Origin: Duganella sacchari
GTDB lineage: Bacteria; Pseudomonadota; Gammaproteobacteria; Burkholderiales; Burkholderiaceae_D
Reading direction: 5' to 3'
NCBI RefSeq assembly: GCF_900143065.1
Contig: NZ_FRCX01000004.1
Span: forward strand, 310,001-374,000
DNA: 64,000 bases
Shown piece by piece: positions 35,632 to 43,720 of the stretch. A model generated the notes under the pieces. It did no database searches, was not told the DNA's origin, and saw nothing but the letters and a program-made list of their open reading frames with translations. The translations under genes and the position numbers were made by a program. How positions within the stretch are numbered: position 1 is the first letter of the stretch; the number at the start of each line of letters is the position of its first letter.

Positions 35632-36665
35632 TCAACCACCTGTTCGGCAAACAGCTGCACTTCGACCTCGCCGGCATCGGCCAGCGCCTTGACGGTGGCC
35701 ATGATTTCCTGGCGCGTCTGTTCGATGCGCGACATCGGCACCGGACCGGCGCGGCGCATCATGTCTTCGAAAGCCTGGGCCTGACGTTTCGGCATGGTTT
35801 TCAAAATCGCATCGCGCACCGAAATATCGGCGCCCTTGAGCGCGATGGCCCATTGTTCCAGCGGCACGTCTTCCAGGATGCGGGTGATCGCCTGTTCGGT
35901 CTGGTTGCCGAGGATGAAGAAGTCGTACATCGACAGCTCGATCTTGGACACCACTTCCGGATCATGGGCGCGCAGCAGCTCGACCATTTGCGCACGGTTG
36001 CTGGGCAGACGATTGAGGATCTCGGCGGTCTGGCGGATGCCTTCGACGCTGGTGCCTTGCGAGTCGAACGAGCTCAGGCAGCGATCGACGAGTTCGTCGA
36101 GTTCCTGCAGCAGGTCGCTGTCCACTTCTTCCATACGCGCCAGGTTGAGCAGCACCAGGTCGCGGCTGTCCTGCGGCAGGCCGTCGATGATCTGGCCGGC
36201 CAGCGCGGCGGGCAGGAAGGCCACAAACACCGCCTGCATCTGCACGTGTTCGTTGGAGATGTATTCGGCCAGCCATTTCGGCGACGCCCATTGCAGACGC
36301 GCCATCTTCGGCCGCAGTTCGTCGCCGTAGATGTTGTTGAGCACGGTATTCGCGAGGTCGCCGCCCAGCGCCAGGTCCAGCGAGCGCTTGAGGTAGGAGC
36401 GCGAGGCGCCGTGCACGCCGGACTGCTCGCGGTAGTCGTCAAAGAACTTTTGCATGGCGTTCTTGACGGACTCCACCTTGATGCCGCTCATGCGCGACAT
36501 CACTTGCGTGACTTCGAGCAGCTCTTCGCGGCTCAGGCAGCGCAGCACGGCGGCAGCCGGTTCTTCGCCAATGCTGAGCAGCACGATGGCGGCTTGTTCG
36601 ACCGGGGTCAGCTTGGTCGGGATGGCGTATTCGCCATCATCATCCATGTTATTGAGTTCGGCCAT
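35628..36665 (-). CDS. fliG: Flagellar motor switch protein FliG
   Basis: 345 residues, normal length. The N-domain (LTPVEQAAIVLLSIGEEPAAAVL) binds FliF, and the C-terminal torque helix region reads ALKGADISVRDAILKTMPKRQAQAFEDMMRRAGPV and keeps the charged residues. The middle-domain motif EHPQ, which contacts FliM, reads EHVQ here (139-142). It turns stator action into rotation. It overlaps fliF by 17 bp and fliH by 4 bp. Confidence 0.94.
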   Translation of the reverse strand: MAELNNMDDDGEYAIPTKLTPVEQAAIVLLSIGEEPAAAVLRCLSREELLEVTQVMSRMSGIKVESVKNAMQKFFDDYREQSGVHGASRSYLKRSLDLALGGDLANTVLNNIYGDELRPKMARLQWASPKWLAEYISNEHVQMQAVFVAFLPAALAGQIIDGLPQDSRDLVLLNLARMEEVDSDLLQELDELVDRCLSSFDSQGTSVEGIRQTAEILNRLPSNRAQMVELLRAHDPEVVSKIELSMYDFFILGNQTEQAITRILEDVPLEQWAIALKGADISVRDAILKTMPKRQAQAFEDMMRRAGPVPMSRIEQTRQEIMATVKALADAGEVEVQLFAEQVVE

Positions 36666-38427
36666 TTTTCTGCATCCATTGTTTGACGACTTCGGCTACG
36701 CGTTCCGGCTCTTTTGCTGCCAGCACTTTCAGGTGATCGACCATGACATCGACGGCAGAGCCTGGTGGCGGCAAGTCGTAGTTTTCCAGCAGCGGTACCA
36801 CTGGCATGCCCGGCTGCGCGGAGGCGCCGCCCAGGGCTGGCATGGCGCCCGGCGTGCCTGGCGCGGCGGTGCCGGCCAACACGGCCTGTTCCTTGGCGCC
36901 GGCTTCCTTGGCTTCCTTGGCGGCGGCCACGGCAGCCTGCTCAGCAGCACGGCGTTCAGCGGTGATGCGTGCGGCTTCCTTGGGATCTGGGGTCAGACGC
37001 ATGGTAATCAAGCGCAGCAGCGGACGCGCCAGCAACAGGTAGCCCAGCAGTGCGGCGATGGCATAGCCGGCGTATTTGCTCACATCGACAATGTTGTCGC
37101 GCTCTTCCCACCACGCGACCGGCGCGGCTTTGGCGGGGAAGTTCATGGCCGATACCACGAGCTGGTCGCCGCGCTCGGCGTTGATGCCCAGGCCGTTACG
37201 CAGGATCTTGTCGATGTTGGCAATCTCGGCCGCGCTCCAGCCGGTTTTCGGCGTTGGCGAAGCTGCTTGTGCCAGCACCACGGCCACGCTGAGTTTCTCC
37301 AGGCGGCCACGGCTGCGCTTGGTCTGGATGATGCTGCGGTCGTACGCGTACTGGCGCGAGGTGGCGTTCTTGCGCGCCGTGCCGTCCGGCTGGGCGGCGT
37401 TGGGATCAGCGGCGGTGCCGGCGGTCTGCTGGTTGGCGGCGGCCGGGTTGGCGGCAGCGGGCGGCGGCCGGTTGGACAGCGTGCCCGGCACCCCCATCAC
37501 CATGCGGTTGCGGTCCTGCTCTTCACGCATGGCTTCGCTGGTGACTTTGGGATCGGCGCCATATTTTTCAACGGTTTCTTCGACGCGGTCGTTATCGACG
37601 GCGGCCGCCACCGACATGCGGTAGTTGTCTTCGCCAATGACCGGGCCCAGCAGGCCCTTGATGTTGTTTTTGACTTCGTCCTGGTAGTGCTTGCTGGCGT
37701 CGTTGCTGCTGGTGCCGGCATCGAAGCCGTCCGCCAGGTCAATGTGGGCCGACAGCAGATTGCCGGCCTGGTCCACCAGGCTCACGCGCTGCGGCGCCAG
37801 GCTGGCGACGCTGCCAGCCACCATGTTGACCACGGCGGCAATCGCTTCCGGCTCCAGCGTGCGGCCCGGCTTGAGCTGCACCACCACCGAGGCCGAGGAC
37901 TTCTCGCCATCGGACGACACGAACGAGGTCGACTTGGCGATCGACAGGTGCACGCGCGCATGCGAGATCGCATCCAGCGTCATGATCGATTGCGCCAGTT
38001 CACCTTCAAGGCCGCGGCGGAAGCGCACGTCCTGCACGAATTGCGACACGCCCAGCGGATCGTTCTTGTCCATCAGTTCCAGGCCGGCCGGCAGCTGCGC
38101 GGTCACGCCCTTGGCGGCCAGCAGCATGCGGACCTTGCCCAGCATCGATTCCGGCACCAGCACCTGGCCGCTTTCCGGGTGGATGCGGTAGGGGATGTGG
38201 TCGGTATCGAGCACGGTCATCATGTCCGGCGCCGAGACTTTTTCGCGCGCGCCGAACACCGGCTTGTAGCCGGCCTGGTTGTTCCACATGTACATGAGCA
38301 CCAGCGCCGTCAGGCCGATGGCCAGGATCAGCATGGGGTACAGGGTTTTCAGCAGGGCAGGCGACAGCGATGGCGCAGACGGGTTCGCTCGCCAGCGCTC
38401 AAAGGCGGACTTGATGTTGTTGATCAC
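36649..38427 (-). CDS. fliF: Flagellar MS-ring protein FliF
   Basis: 592 residues. The two membrane helices are LYPMLILAIGLTALVLMYMW (residues 29-48) and YAGYAIAALLGYLLLARPLL near 470. The periplasmic ring-building motifs include DHIPYRIHPESGQVLVPESM and FVQDVRFRRGLEGELAQSI. The C-terminus VLAAKEPERVAEVVKQWMQ is the FliG-binding tail, preceded by an Ala/Pro/Gly-rich insertion that accounts for the extra length. It is the base on which the basal body assembles. Confidence 0.95.
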   Translation of the reverse strand: MINNIKSAFERWRANPSAPSLSPALLKTLYPMLILAIGLTALVLMYMWNNQAGYKPVFGAREKVSAPDMMTVLDTDHIPYRIHPESGQVLVPESMLGKVRMLLAAKGVTAQLPAGLELMDKNDPLGVSQFVQDVRFRRGLEGELAQSIMTLDAISHARVHLSIAKSTSFVSSDGEKSSASVVVQLKPGRTLEPEAIAAVVNMVAGSVASLAPQRVSLVDQAGNLLSAHIDLADGFDAGTSSNDASKHYQDEVKNNIKGLLGPVIGEDNYRMSVAAAVDNDRVEETVEKYGADPKVTSEAMREEQDRNRMVMGVPGTLSNRPPPAAANPAAANQQTAGTAADPNAAQPDGTARKNATSRQYAYDRSIIQTKRSRGRLEKLSVAVVLAQAASPTPKTGWSAAEIANIDKILRNGLGINAERGDQLVVSAMNFPAKAAPVAWWEERDNIVDVSKYAGYAIAALLGYLLLARPLLRLITMRLTPDPKEAARITAERRAAEQAAVAAAKEAKEAGAKEQAVLAGTAAPGTPGAMPALGGASAQPGMPVVPLLENYDLPPPGSAVDVMVDHLKVLAAKEPERVAEVVKQWMQKNGRTQ

Positions 38428-38448
38428 GTTGTTTGCTTTCGCAGAAAC

Positions 38449-38799
38449 TTACAGCGGTAATTTGATGAGTTCGTCGAGACCGCCCATCACTTTGTTGCGT
38501 ACTTGCATCAACATCGAGAAGGACAGGCCAGCTTCCTGGCTGGACAGCATGGCGCCGACCAGGTCGTCGCTCTTGCCGGCATCGACATCGGCCATTTTCT
38601 GGCCCGCTTCGACGTCCTGGGTATTGACCTGGTTGATGGCGCTTTGCATGGACTGGGCAAAGGAGAAGGTGGGTTGGGCGTCTTGCGCCCCAAACTGGTT
38701 GGCGGCAGCGATGGTTGGGCTGCTGTTTGCCAGGTTGTGCGCCGCGTTGGTCAACGACGCCAGATCGGCCTGTATCAGGCTGGAGAATCCATTACTCAT
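38449..38799 (-). CDS. fliE: Flagellar hook-basal body protein FliE
   Basis: 116 residues, with TFSFAQSMQSAINQVNTQDVEAGQKMADVDAG and the end GLSFSMLMQVRNKVMGGLDELIKLPL typical of FliE. It joins the MS ring to the rod and is the first axial export substrate. It opens the fliEFGHIJ operon. The ATG is preceded by a GGGGGG stretch 8 nt upstream. The long gap to fliM lies upstream of it. Confidence 0.94.
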   Translation of the reverse strand: MSNGFSSLIQADLASLTNAAHNLANSSPTIAAANQFGAQDAQPTFSFAQSMQSAINQVNTQDVEAGQKMADVDAGKSDDLVGAMLSSQEAGLSFSMLMQVRNKVMGGLDELIKLPL

Positions 38800-39433
38800 C
38801 TTGCTACCCCCCGTTTTTACCGCGTTTTTTGCTGCATTGGATCCAGATGACTACCTTAGCGAGATTGCCGAAAAGCAGCAAGCCTCAAAGGCAGATATTG
38901 TGACGTCCTATACCAAACGCGCGACACATCCGTTGCCGCATGTCACAGTCTTGTAAGAAAGATAGTGTAGCCATGTCGGTCAAAATCGGACGCGCAGGGT
39001 GAGCAATTGCTCGGCGTCGCGGATGGGTGGTCTGCCTGGCAGGCGCCGCTTTTATTTACTCTATGTAAATTTTCGCACCGTGTGTTTCGAGGCTGATTAG
39101 AAGTGTTTTATTTAAGCAAATATCGTTATAAATCATTCACTAAGCGCCGTTTGTTGAGGTGTGTTGCAGAGCAATGTAAGCCGCTGACAAGCTGGAGCAA
39201 GCTTACCTGCTAGCAACATTCCTGTAAAGCGGTATTTGCCCCAGGATAACTTATTGGGCCAAATATTGATTATTAGCAATAATGTGAATTTTGATGTATG
39301 CTGCTACCGAGATCGTCCTACTTTAAGTTACGATTAGCTATCGAGCCTGAAAATTGCGCTGGAAGTAAGCAGTTTTTAGCTGGATAGTGCGATGATGGAG
39401 GAGTGGGGAAGAATTATCCGACATGGCCAACAC
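38800..39433. other. Gene-free A+T-rich control region between fliE and fliM
   Basis: About 630 bp without a convincing open frame, clearly richer in A+T than the genes around it. It must hold the divergent promoters of the fliE and fliM operons. A short inverted repeat TATTG-N8-CAATA lies at 39264-39281. A weak GG-N10-GC match (TGGATCCAATGCAGC, minus strand, near 38828-38842) precedes fliE. In E. coli Flag-2 and Vibrio lateral clusters the sigma-54 activator lafK sits near this point; no trace of it was seen. Confidence 0.6.
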
Positions 39434-40339
39434 ATGACAACGACAAAACAGACGCAACATCAAGTCCTGGACCCCTCCCTGCTGGGACGTCCGGTGCACC
39501 TGCTGCATATTTTTGCAGCGCAGTTGCGCGACGATCTGGCGCAGTCGATGCGCCTGAATATGAACCGCCGCTACTGGGGCGGCTTCCAGGTGGACGACGT
39601 GGGCTTCAGCCGTCTGGAAGGCAATGACATCCGCAGCCGCTGGCTGAGTTTTTCCGCACCGGCGGGCCAGATTGCGTTTGCAATGGAACGCAAGGTGCTG
39701 CTCAGCGTTCTCAACTACCGCTATGGCAGCGGCGCCAAGAGCGAAGCCAAGGCCGATACCTCCTCTGCAGTCGATGAAAGCACGGTGCGCGTGACCGCCA
39801 CCGAAGAGCGTCTGGCTGTGGTGCTGGGGCAACAGTTGGCCGGCACGCTGGCCGGCCGCATCGAACTCAACTTGCCAGCCATCGAGAAACCGGCGCTGGC
39901 CGAGGGCGGGACTGCGTCAGCGGACGAGCCTGCCGATACCGAATTCAAGCCCGTGCCGGGCTCGCATCCGCCGAAAGGCACCTGGGTCATCACCGTGACC
40001 GTGGCCGACGTCGCCAGTGGCGCCACCGGCCAGTTCTGGTTTGCGCTGGACAAGCACCTCATGTCCAGCGTGCTGCGCGGCCTGCTGCGCGACCGCGACG
40101 CCGGCAAAAAGAGCAAGACGGCCGCACCGCTGGCGCAGCGCCTGCAGGTCGGCCTGGTCGGCCGCCTGGCCAGCAAGGAAGTCACGCTGGGCAGCTTGTA
40201 CGATTTACAGGTTGGCGACGTCATCCCGATCAGCCTGGCCAGAGCAGACGTCTTGCTCGAAGATTCCCGCCTGTTTACGGCCGCAGTCACCGAGCACAAA
40301 GGCAAACTCTGTTTAACCTCTTTTGAAGACGCAGAATAA
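39434..40339 (+). CDS. fliM: Flagellar motor switch protein FliM, divergent type without CheY-binding N-terminus
   Basis: 301 residues. The middle domain (LRDDLAQSMRLNMNRRYWGG) and the C-terminal SPOA domain (LQVGLVGRLASKEVTLGSLYDLQVGDVIPISL) are recognisable. The N-terminal LSQAEIDALL-type peptide that binds CheY-P in classical FliM is missing even if translation starts at the ATG at 39392. The start is uncertain: 39434 has no ribosome site, while GGAGGAG at 39398-39404 suits neither ATG. fliN starts within its stop codon. Confidence 0.85.
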   Translation: MTTTKQTQHQVLDPSLLGRPVHLLHIFAAQLRDDLAQSMRLNMNRRYWGGFQVDDVGFSRLEGNDIRSRWLSFSAPAGQIAFAMERKVLLSVLNYRYGSGAKSEAKADTSSAVDESTVRVTATEERLAVVLGQQLAGTLAGRIELNLPAIEKPALAEGGTASADEPADTEFKPVPGSHPPKGTWVITVTVADVASGATGQFWFALDKHLMSSVLRGLLRDRDAGKKSKTAAPLAQRLQVGLVGRLASKEVTLGSLYDLQVGDVIPISLARADVLLEDSRLFTAAVTEHKGKLCLTSFEDAE

Positions 40340-40713
40340 TGATGAACATGAACGTAGCCAATCCTAGCGACGCCCTGCTGGAAGACCTGTCGGAAGAAAT
40401 GATCATCGATCAGCCCGGCACCGAGCTGACCGATATTCCGGCCTCGGCGCCGCGCCGCGACCTGCCAGCCATGATGCGCAAGATCCCGGTGACGCTGACG
40501 CTGGAAGTGGGGTCGGCCCGTATCTCGCTGCAGGACCTGATGAATATTGGTCCGGACAGCGTGGTGGAGCTCGATGTGCTGGCCGGCGAACCGCTGGTCA
40601 TCAAGGTCAATGGCACCGCCATCGGGCGCGCCGAAGTGGTGGTGGCAGGCGAAAACTACGGCCTCAAAGTGATCGACCTGGATGGCCTGAATCTCGACAT
40701 GATGGCTCCATGA
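40339..40713 (+). CDS. fliN: Flagellar motor switch protein FliN
   Basis: 124 residues. The first 45 are acidic and poorly conserved. The SPOA domain follows: KIPVTLTLEVGSARISLQDLMNIGPDSVVELDVLAGEPL and GRAEVVVAGENYGLKV, matching FliN closely. It forms the bottom of the C ring and docks FliH-FliI. The start ATG overlaps the fliM TAA by one base; an in-frame ATG follows immediately. Confidence 0.93.
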   Translation: MMNMNVANPSDALLEDLSEEMIIDQPGTELTDIPASAPRRDLPAMMRKIPVTLTLEVGSARISLQDLMNIGPDSVVELDVLAGEPLVIKVNGTAIGRAEVVVAGENYGLKVIDLDGLNLDMMAP

Positions 40714-41486
40714 CCTGGAGCGTGAACCTGCAGTGGCGGCGCCGTCTTGCAGCGCTGGCGCCAGCCGCTGTTGTCTTGCTGGGCCTGGCGTGCATGCCGG
40801 GCATGGCCCAGGCAGTGGACCTGCTGGCCAACGTGGTGCCGGGCGCCAAGACCGAACTGACGGTCAAGATGCAGATCCTGATCGTCATGACCTTGCTGGG
40901 CTTGCTCCCGGTGATGGTCATGATGATGACCAGCTTTACCCGTTTTGTGATTGTGCTGTCCTTGCTGCGCCAGGCCCTGGGCCTGCAGCAGGGCTTGCCC
41001 AACCGCGTGATTACCGGCGTGGCGCTGATCCTCACGCTGCTGGTGATGCGGCCGATCGGCAACCAGATCTGGACCGATGCGTTCGTGCCGTATGACCAGG
41101 ACAAGATCGGCCTGGACACCGCGCTGCAGATTGCCGAGAAGCCGATTTCGCGCTTCATGCTGGCGCAGACCAGCAAGGCGGCGCTGCAGCAGATTGCCCA
41201 CCTGGCCGGCGAAGACAAGATTACCGAGCCGGCGCAGCACGCGTTCACCGTCAAGCTGGCGGCGTTTGTGCTGTCCGAACTGAAGACCGCGTTCCAGATC
41301 GGCTGCATGCTGTTCATCCCGTTCCTGGTGATCGACCTGGTGGTGTCGTCGGTGCTGATGGCGATGGGCATGATGATGCTGTCGCCGCTGGTGATTTCGC
41401 TGCCGTTCAAGCTGCTGCTCTTCGTGCTGGTGGACGGCTGGACGCTGACCGTGAATACGCTCGTGACGAGCATCCAAGCTTATTGA
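40710..41486 (+). CDS. fliP: Flagellar export gate protein FliP
   Basis: 258 residues with a signal peptide (to about AQAVD, residue 32) and four membrane helices. Diagnostic segments are LIVMTLLGLLPVMVMMMTSFTRFVIVLSLLRQALG and AAFVLSELKTAFQIGCMLFIPFLVIDLVVSSVLMAMGMMM. With FliQ and FliR it builds the export pore. It starts in the fliN stop (ATGA). In most loci fliO lies between fliN and fliP; here there is no room for it. Confidence 0.95.
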   Translation: MTWSVNLQWRRRLAALAPAAVVLLGLACMPGMAQAVDLLANVVPGAKTELTVKMQILIVMTLLGLLPVMVMMMTSFTRFVIVLSLLRQALGLQQGLPNRVITGVALILTLLVMRPIGNQIWTDAFVPYDQDKIGLDTALQIAEKPISRFMLAQTSKAALQQIAHLAGEDKITEPAQHAFTVKLAAFVLSELKTAFQIGCMLFIPFLVIDLVVSSVLMAMGMMMLSPLVISLPFKLLLFVLVDGWTLTVNTLVTSIQAY

Positions 41487-41504
41487 TAGGGATAGGGCGG
41501 ACCG

Positions 41505-41777
41505 ATGCTGACTCCTGAAGTTGCCGTCGACCTGGTGGTCGAGTCGCTGCACATCGTCATGCTGCTGGTGGTGATCCTGGTCGTGCCCGGCCTGATTACC
41601 GGCCTGCTGGTGGCGCTGTTCCAGGCCGCCACCCAGATCAATGAGCAGACCCTGAGCTTCCTGCCCAGGCTGCTCATCACGCTGCTGGCCATCATCCTGA
41701 CGGGGCGCTGGATGGCGACCTACCTGATGGACTTCTGCGTGTCCATCTTCACCCGCGCCGCCACCCTGGTCGGCTAG
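41505..41777 (+). CDS. fliQ: Flagellar export gate protein FliQ
   Basis: 90 residues with two membrane helices: AVDLVVESLHIVMLLVVILVVPGLITGLLVALFQAATQINEQTLSFLPRL is a very typical FliQ layout. It wraps the FliP-FliR pore. GATAGGG precedes the ATG. It is followed by fliR after 19 bp. Confidence 0.94.
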   Translation: MLTPEVAVDLVVESLHIVMLLVVILVVPGLITGLLVALFQAATQINEQTLSFLPRLLITLLAIILTGRWMATYLMDFCVSIFTRAATLVG

Positions 41778-41796
41778 CCCGCCGCGCACCCGCCTC

Positions 41797-42591
41797 ATGG
41801 AAGCCATCTTCGCCCAGTTGCTGCCGATGCTGACCGCCCTGTGGTGGCCGTTCTGCCGCATCCTGGCCATGTTCATCGGTGCGCCGGTGCTGGGCGAGGC
41901 GGTGACGCCGACCACGGTGCGCATCCTGATCGCGCTGGTGCTGGCCATCATCATGATGCCGCTCACCAGCGGCGTCGACTGGGGACCGGCCGCGATCAAC
42001 CCGTTTTCGCTGCATGGCGTGGTGGCCACCATGGAGCAGGCGCTGATCGGCTTTGTGCTGGGGCTGGCATTCCATTTTGCGATGTCGGTGATCGGCGTGC
42101 TGGGCTTCATGGTGTCGTCGCAGATGGGCCTGTCGATGGCGGTCATGAACGACCCGCTCAACGGCCAGTCCTCGGACGTGACCTCGGCCTTGCTGTCGAC
42201 GCTGGCCATCATCATCTTCTTTGCCATCGACGGCCACCTGGTGATTGCCAATGTGATCGGCCAGAGCTTCCGCGCCTGGCCGCTGGGCCATGGCTTTGGC
42301 CCCTTGCTGCTGCAGACCGTGGCCTACAACGTCGCCTGGATTTTTTCGGCCGCCATGCTGCTGGCGATTCCCGTGGTGTTTTCCACGCTGGTGGTGCAGC
42401 TGGGCTTTGGCTTCCTGAACCGCGTGGCGCCCAGCCTCAACCTGTTTGCGCTGGGCTTTTCCGTGATTACCATTTTCGGCCTCATGATGCTGGCCCAGGT
42501 GGTGCGTTTCATTCCCGAACACTATGTCCGGATGACTAATATGGTGCTGGAAATGATACGCCAGCAGATGCAGGTGGCGCTCCATGGCTGA
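41797..42591 (+). CDS. fliR: Flagellar export gate protein FliR
   Basis: 264 residues with about six membrane helices. The conserved segments LPMLTALWWPFCRILAMFIGAPVLG at the N-terminus, GFVLGLAFHFAMSVIGVLGFMVSSQMGLSMA in the middle and LNLFALGFSVITIFGLMML near the end are standard for FliR. It completes the export pore. It overlaps flhB by 8 bp. Confidence 0.94.
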   Translation: MEAIFAQLLPMLTALWWPFCRILAMFIGAPVLGEAVTPTTVRILIALVLAIIMMPLTSGVDWGPAAINPFSLHGVVATMEQALIGFVLGLAFHFAMSVIGVLGFMVSSQMGLSMAVMNDPLNGQSSDVTSALLSTLAIIIFFAIDGHLVIANVIGQSFRAWPLGHGFGPLLLQTVAYNVAWIFSAAMLLAIPVVFSTLVVQLGFGFLNRVAPSLNLFALGFSVITIFGLMMLAQVVRFIPEHYVRMTNMVLEMIRQQMQVALHG

Positions 42592-43720
42592 CGACAGCAC
42601 TGGCGATAAAACAGAAAAGGCTTCACAGCAGAAGCTCAAGAAATCGCGCCAGGAAGGGCAGGTGGTGCGTTCGCGCGACCTGTCGACTGCGATCGGGATC
42701 CTGGTCAGCCTCAAGCTGTTCGTCTACCTGCTGCCTGGCTACCTGATGGAGTTCAACGAGATTTTCCACCAGAGCTTTGCGCCGTTCAGCAGCGAGGGCG
42801 CGATCGACAACACCATGTCGATCGTCTTCAGCAGCTCGATGTGGCTGCTGATCAAAATGGTGCTGCCGCTGTTCGTGGTGCCGCTGTTCATCATGCTGGG
42901 CGCGATGGTGCCGGGCGGCTGGGTGGTTTCAACCAAGCACTGGGAACCCAAGCTGTCGCGCATGAGCCCGATGGCCAACCTGGGCCGCCTGTTCAGCGGC
43001 AAGCACGCGTTCGAGCTGGCCGTGTCGATCGGCAAGGCGGGCGTGCTGATTGCCGTGCTGATCCACGTGGCGCGCTCGTCCGTCAACGATTACACGCAGC
43101 TGCAGAACATGCCGATGGGGCAGGCCATGTTCATGGGCTCCAACCTGATGCTGGACGGCCTGATGTCGATGGTGGCGGTGTTCATCATCTTCGCACTGAT
43201 CGACGTGCCGGCCCAGGCCTGGTTCTTCGCCAAGAACCAGCGCATGTCCAAGCAGGATTTGAAGGAAGAGCACAAGTCGACCGAGGGTCGGCCGGAAGTC
43301 AAGAACCGCATCCGCCAGCTGCAGCGCGCCATGGCGCGGCGCAGCGCCCGCAAGACCGTGCCCAGCGCCGACGTGGTGATCGTCAACCCGGAGCACTATG
43401 CGGTGGCGCTCAAGTACGATCTCGACAAGGCGGAAGCGCCGTATGTAATTGCCAAGGGCCTGGACGAGATGGCGCTGTACATCCGCCAGCTGGCCATGGA
43501 ATTCAAGATCGAAGTGATGGAGCTGCCGCCGCTGGCGCGCGCCATCTACAACACCAGCCAGGTCAACCAGCAGATCCCGGTGCAGCTGTACCAGGCCGTA
43601 TCGCAGGTGCTGAACTATGTGCTGCAGTTGCAAGCATTCCGTGCCGGACGGCGTAACGCCGAGCCGGTACGTCCAGAAGAAGTTGTTGTGCCCACATCCA
43701 TGAGCGAGGTTAAGCAGTGA
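42584..43720 (+). CDS. flhB: Flagellar export specificity switch protein FlhB (NPEH variant)
   Basis: 378 residues. The N-terminus DDSTGDKTEKASQQKLKKSRQEGQVVRSRDLS is characteristic; four membrane helices follow, then the cytoplasmic domain. The autocleavage motif, normally N-P-T-H, reads N268-P269-E270-H271. FlhB switches export from hook to filament subunits after FliK measures the hook, and cleaves between Asn and Pro. Whether the variant cleaves normally is open. It overlaps fliR and flhA. Confidence 0.93.
   Translation: MADDSTGDKTEKASQQKLKKSRQEGQVVRSRDLSTAIGILVSLKLFVYLLPGYLMEFNEIFHQSFAPFSSEGAIDNTMSIVFSSSMWLLIKMVLPLFVVPLFIMLGAMVPGGWVVSTKHWEPKLSRMSPMANLGRLFSGKHAFELAVSIGKAGVLIAVLIHVARSSVNDYTQLQNMPMGQAMFMGSNLMLDGLMSMVAVFIIFALIDVPAQAWFFAKNQRMSKQDLKEEHKSTEGRPEVKNRIRQLQRAMARRSARKTVPSADVVIVNPEHYAVALKYDLDKAEAPYVIAKGLDEMALYIRQLAMEFKIEVMELPPLARAIYNTSQVNQQIPVQLYQAVSQVLNYVLQLQAFRAGRRNAEPVRPEEVVVPTSMSEVKQ

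Noticed and set aside
39434..40339. A truncated or broken fliM
   Set aside because: The reading frame is intact, overlaps fliN correctly and ends in a complete SPOA domain. The missing N-terminal peptide reads as a type difference and not as damage.
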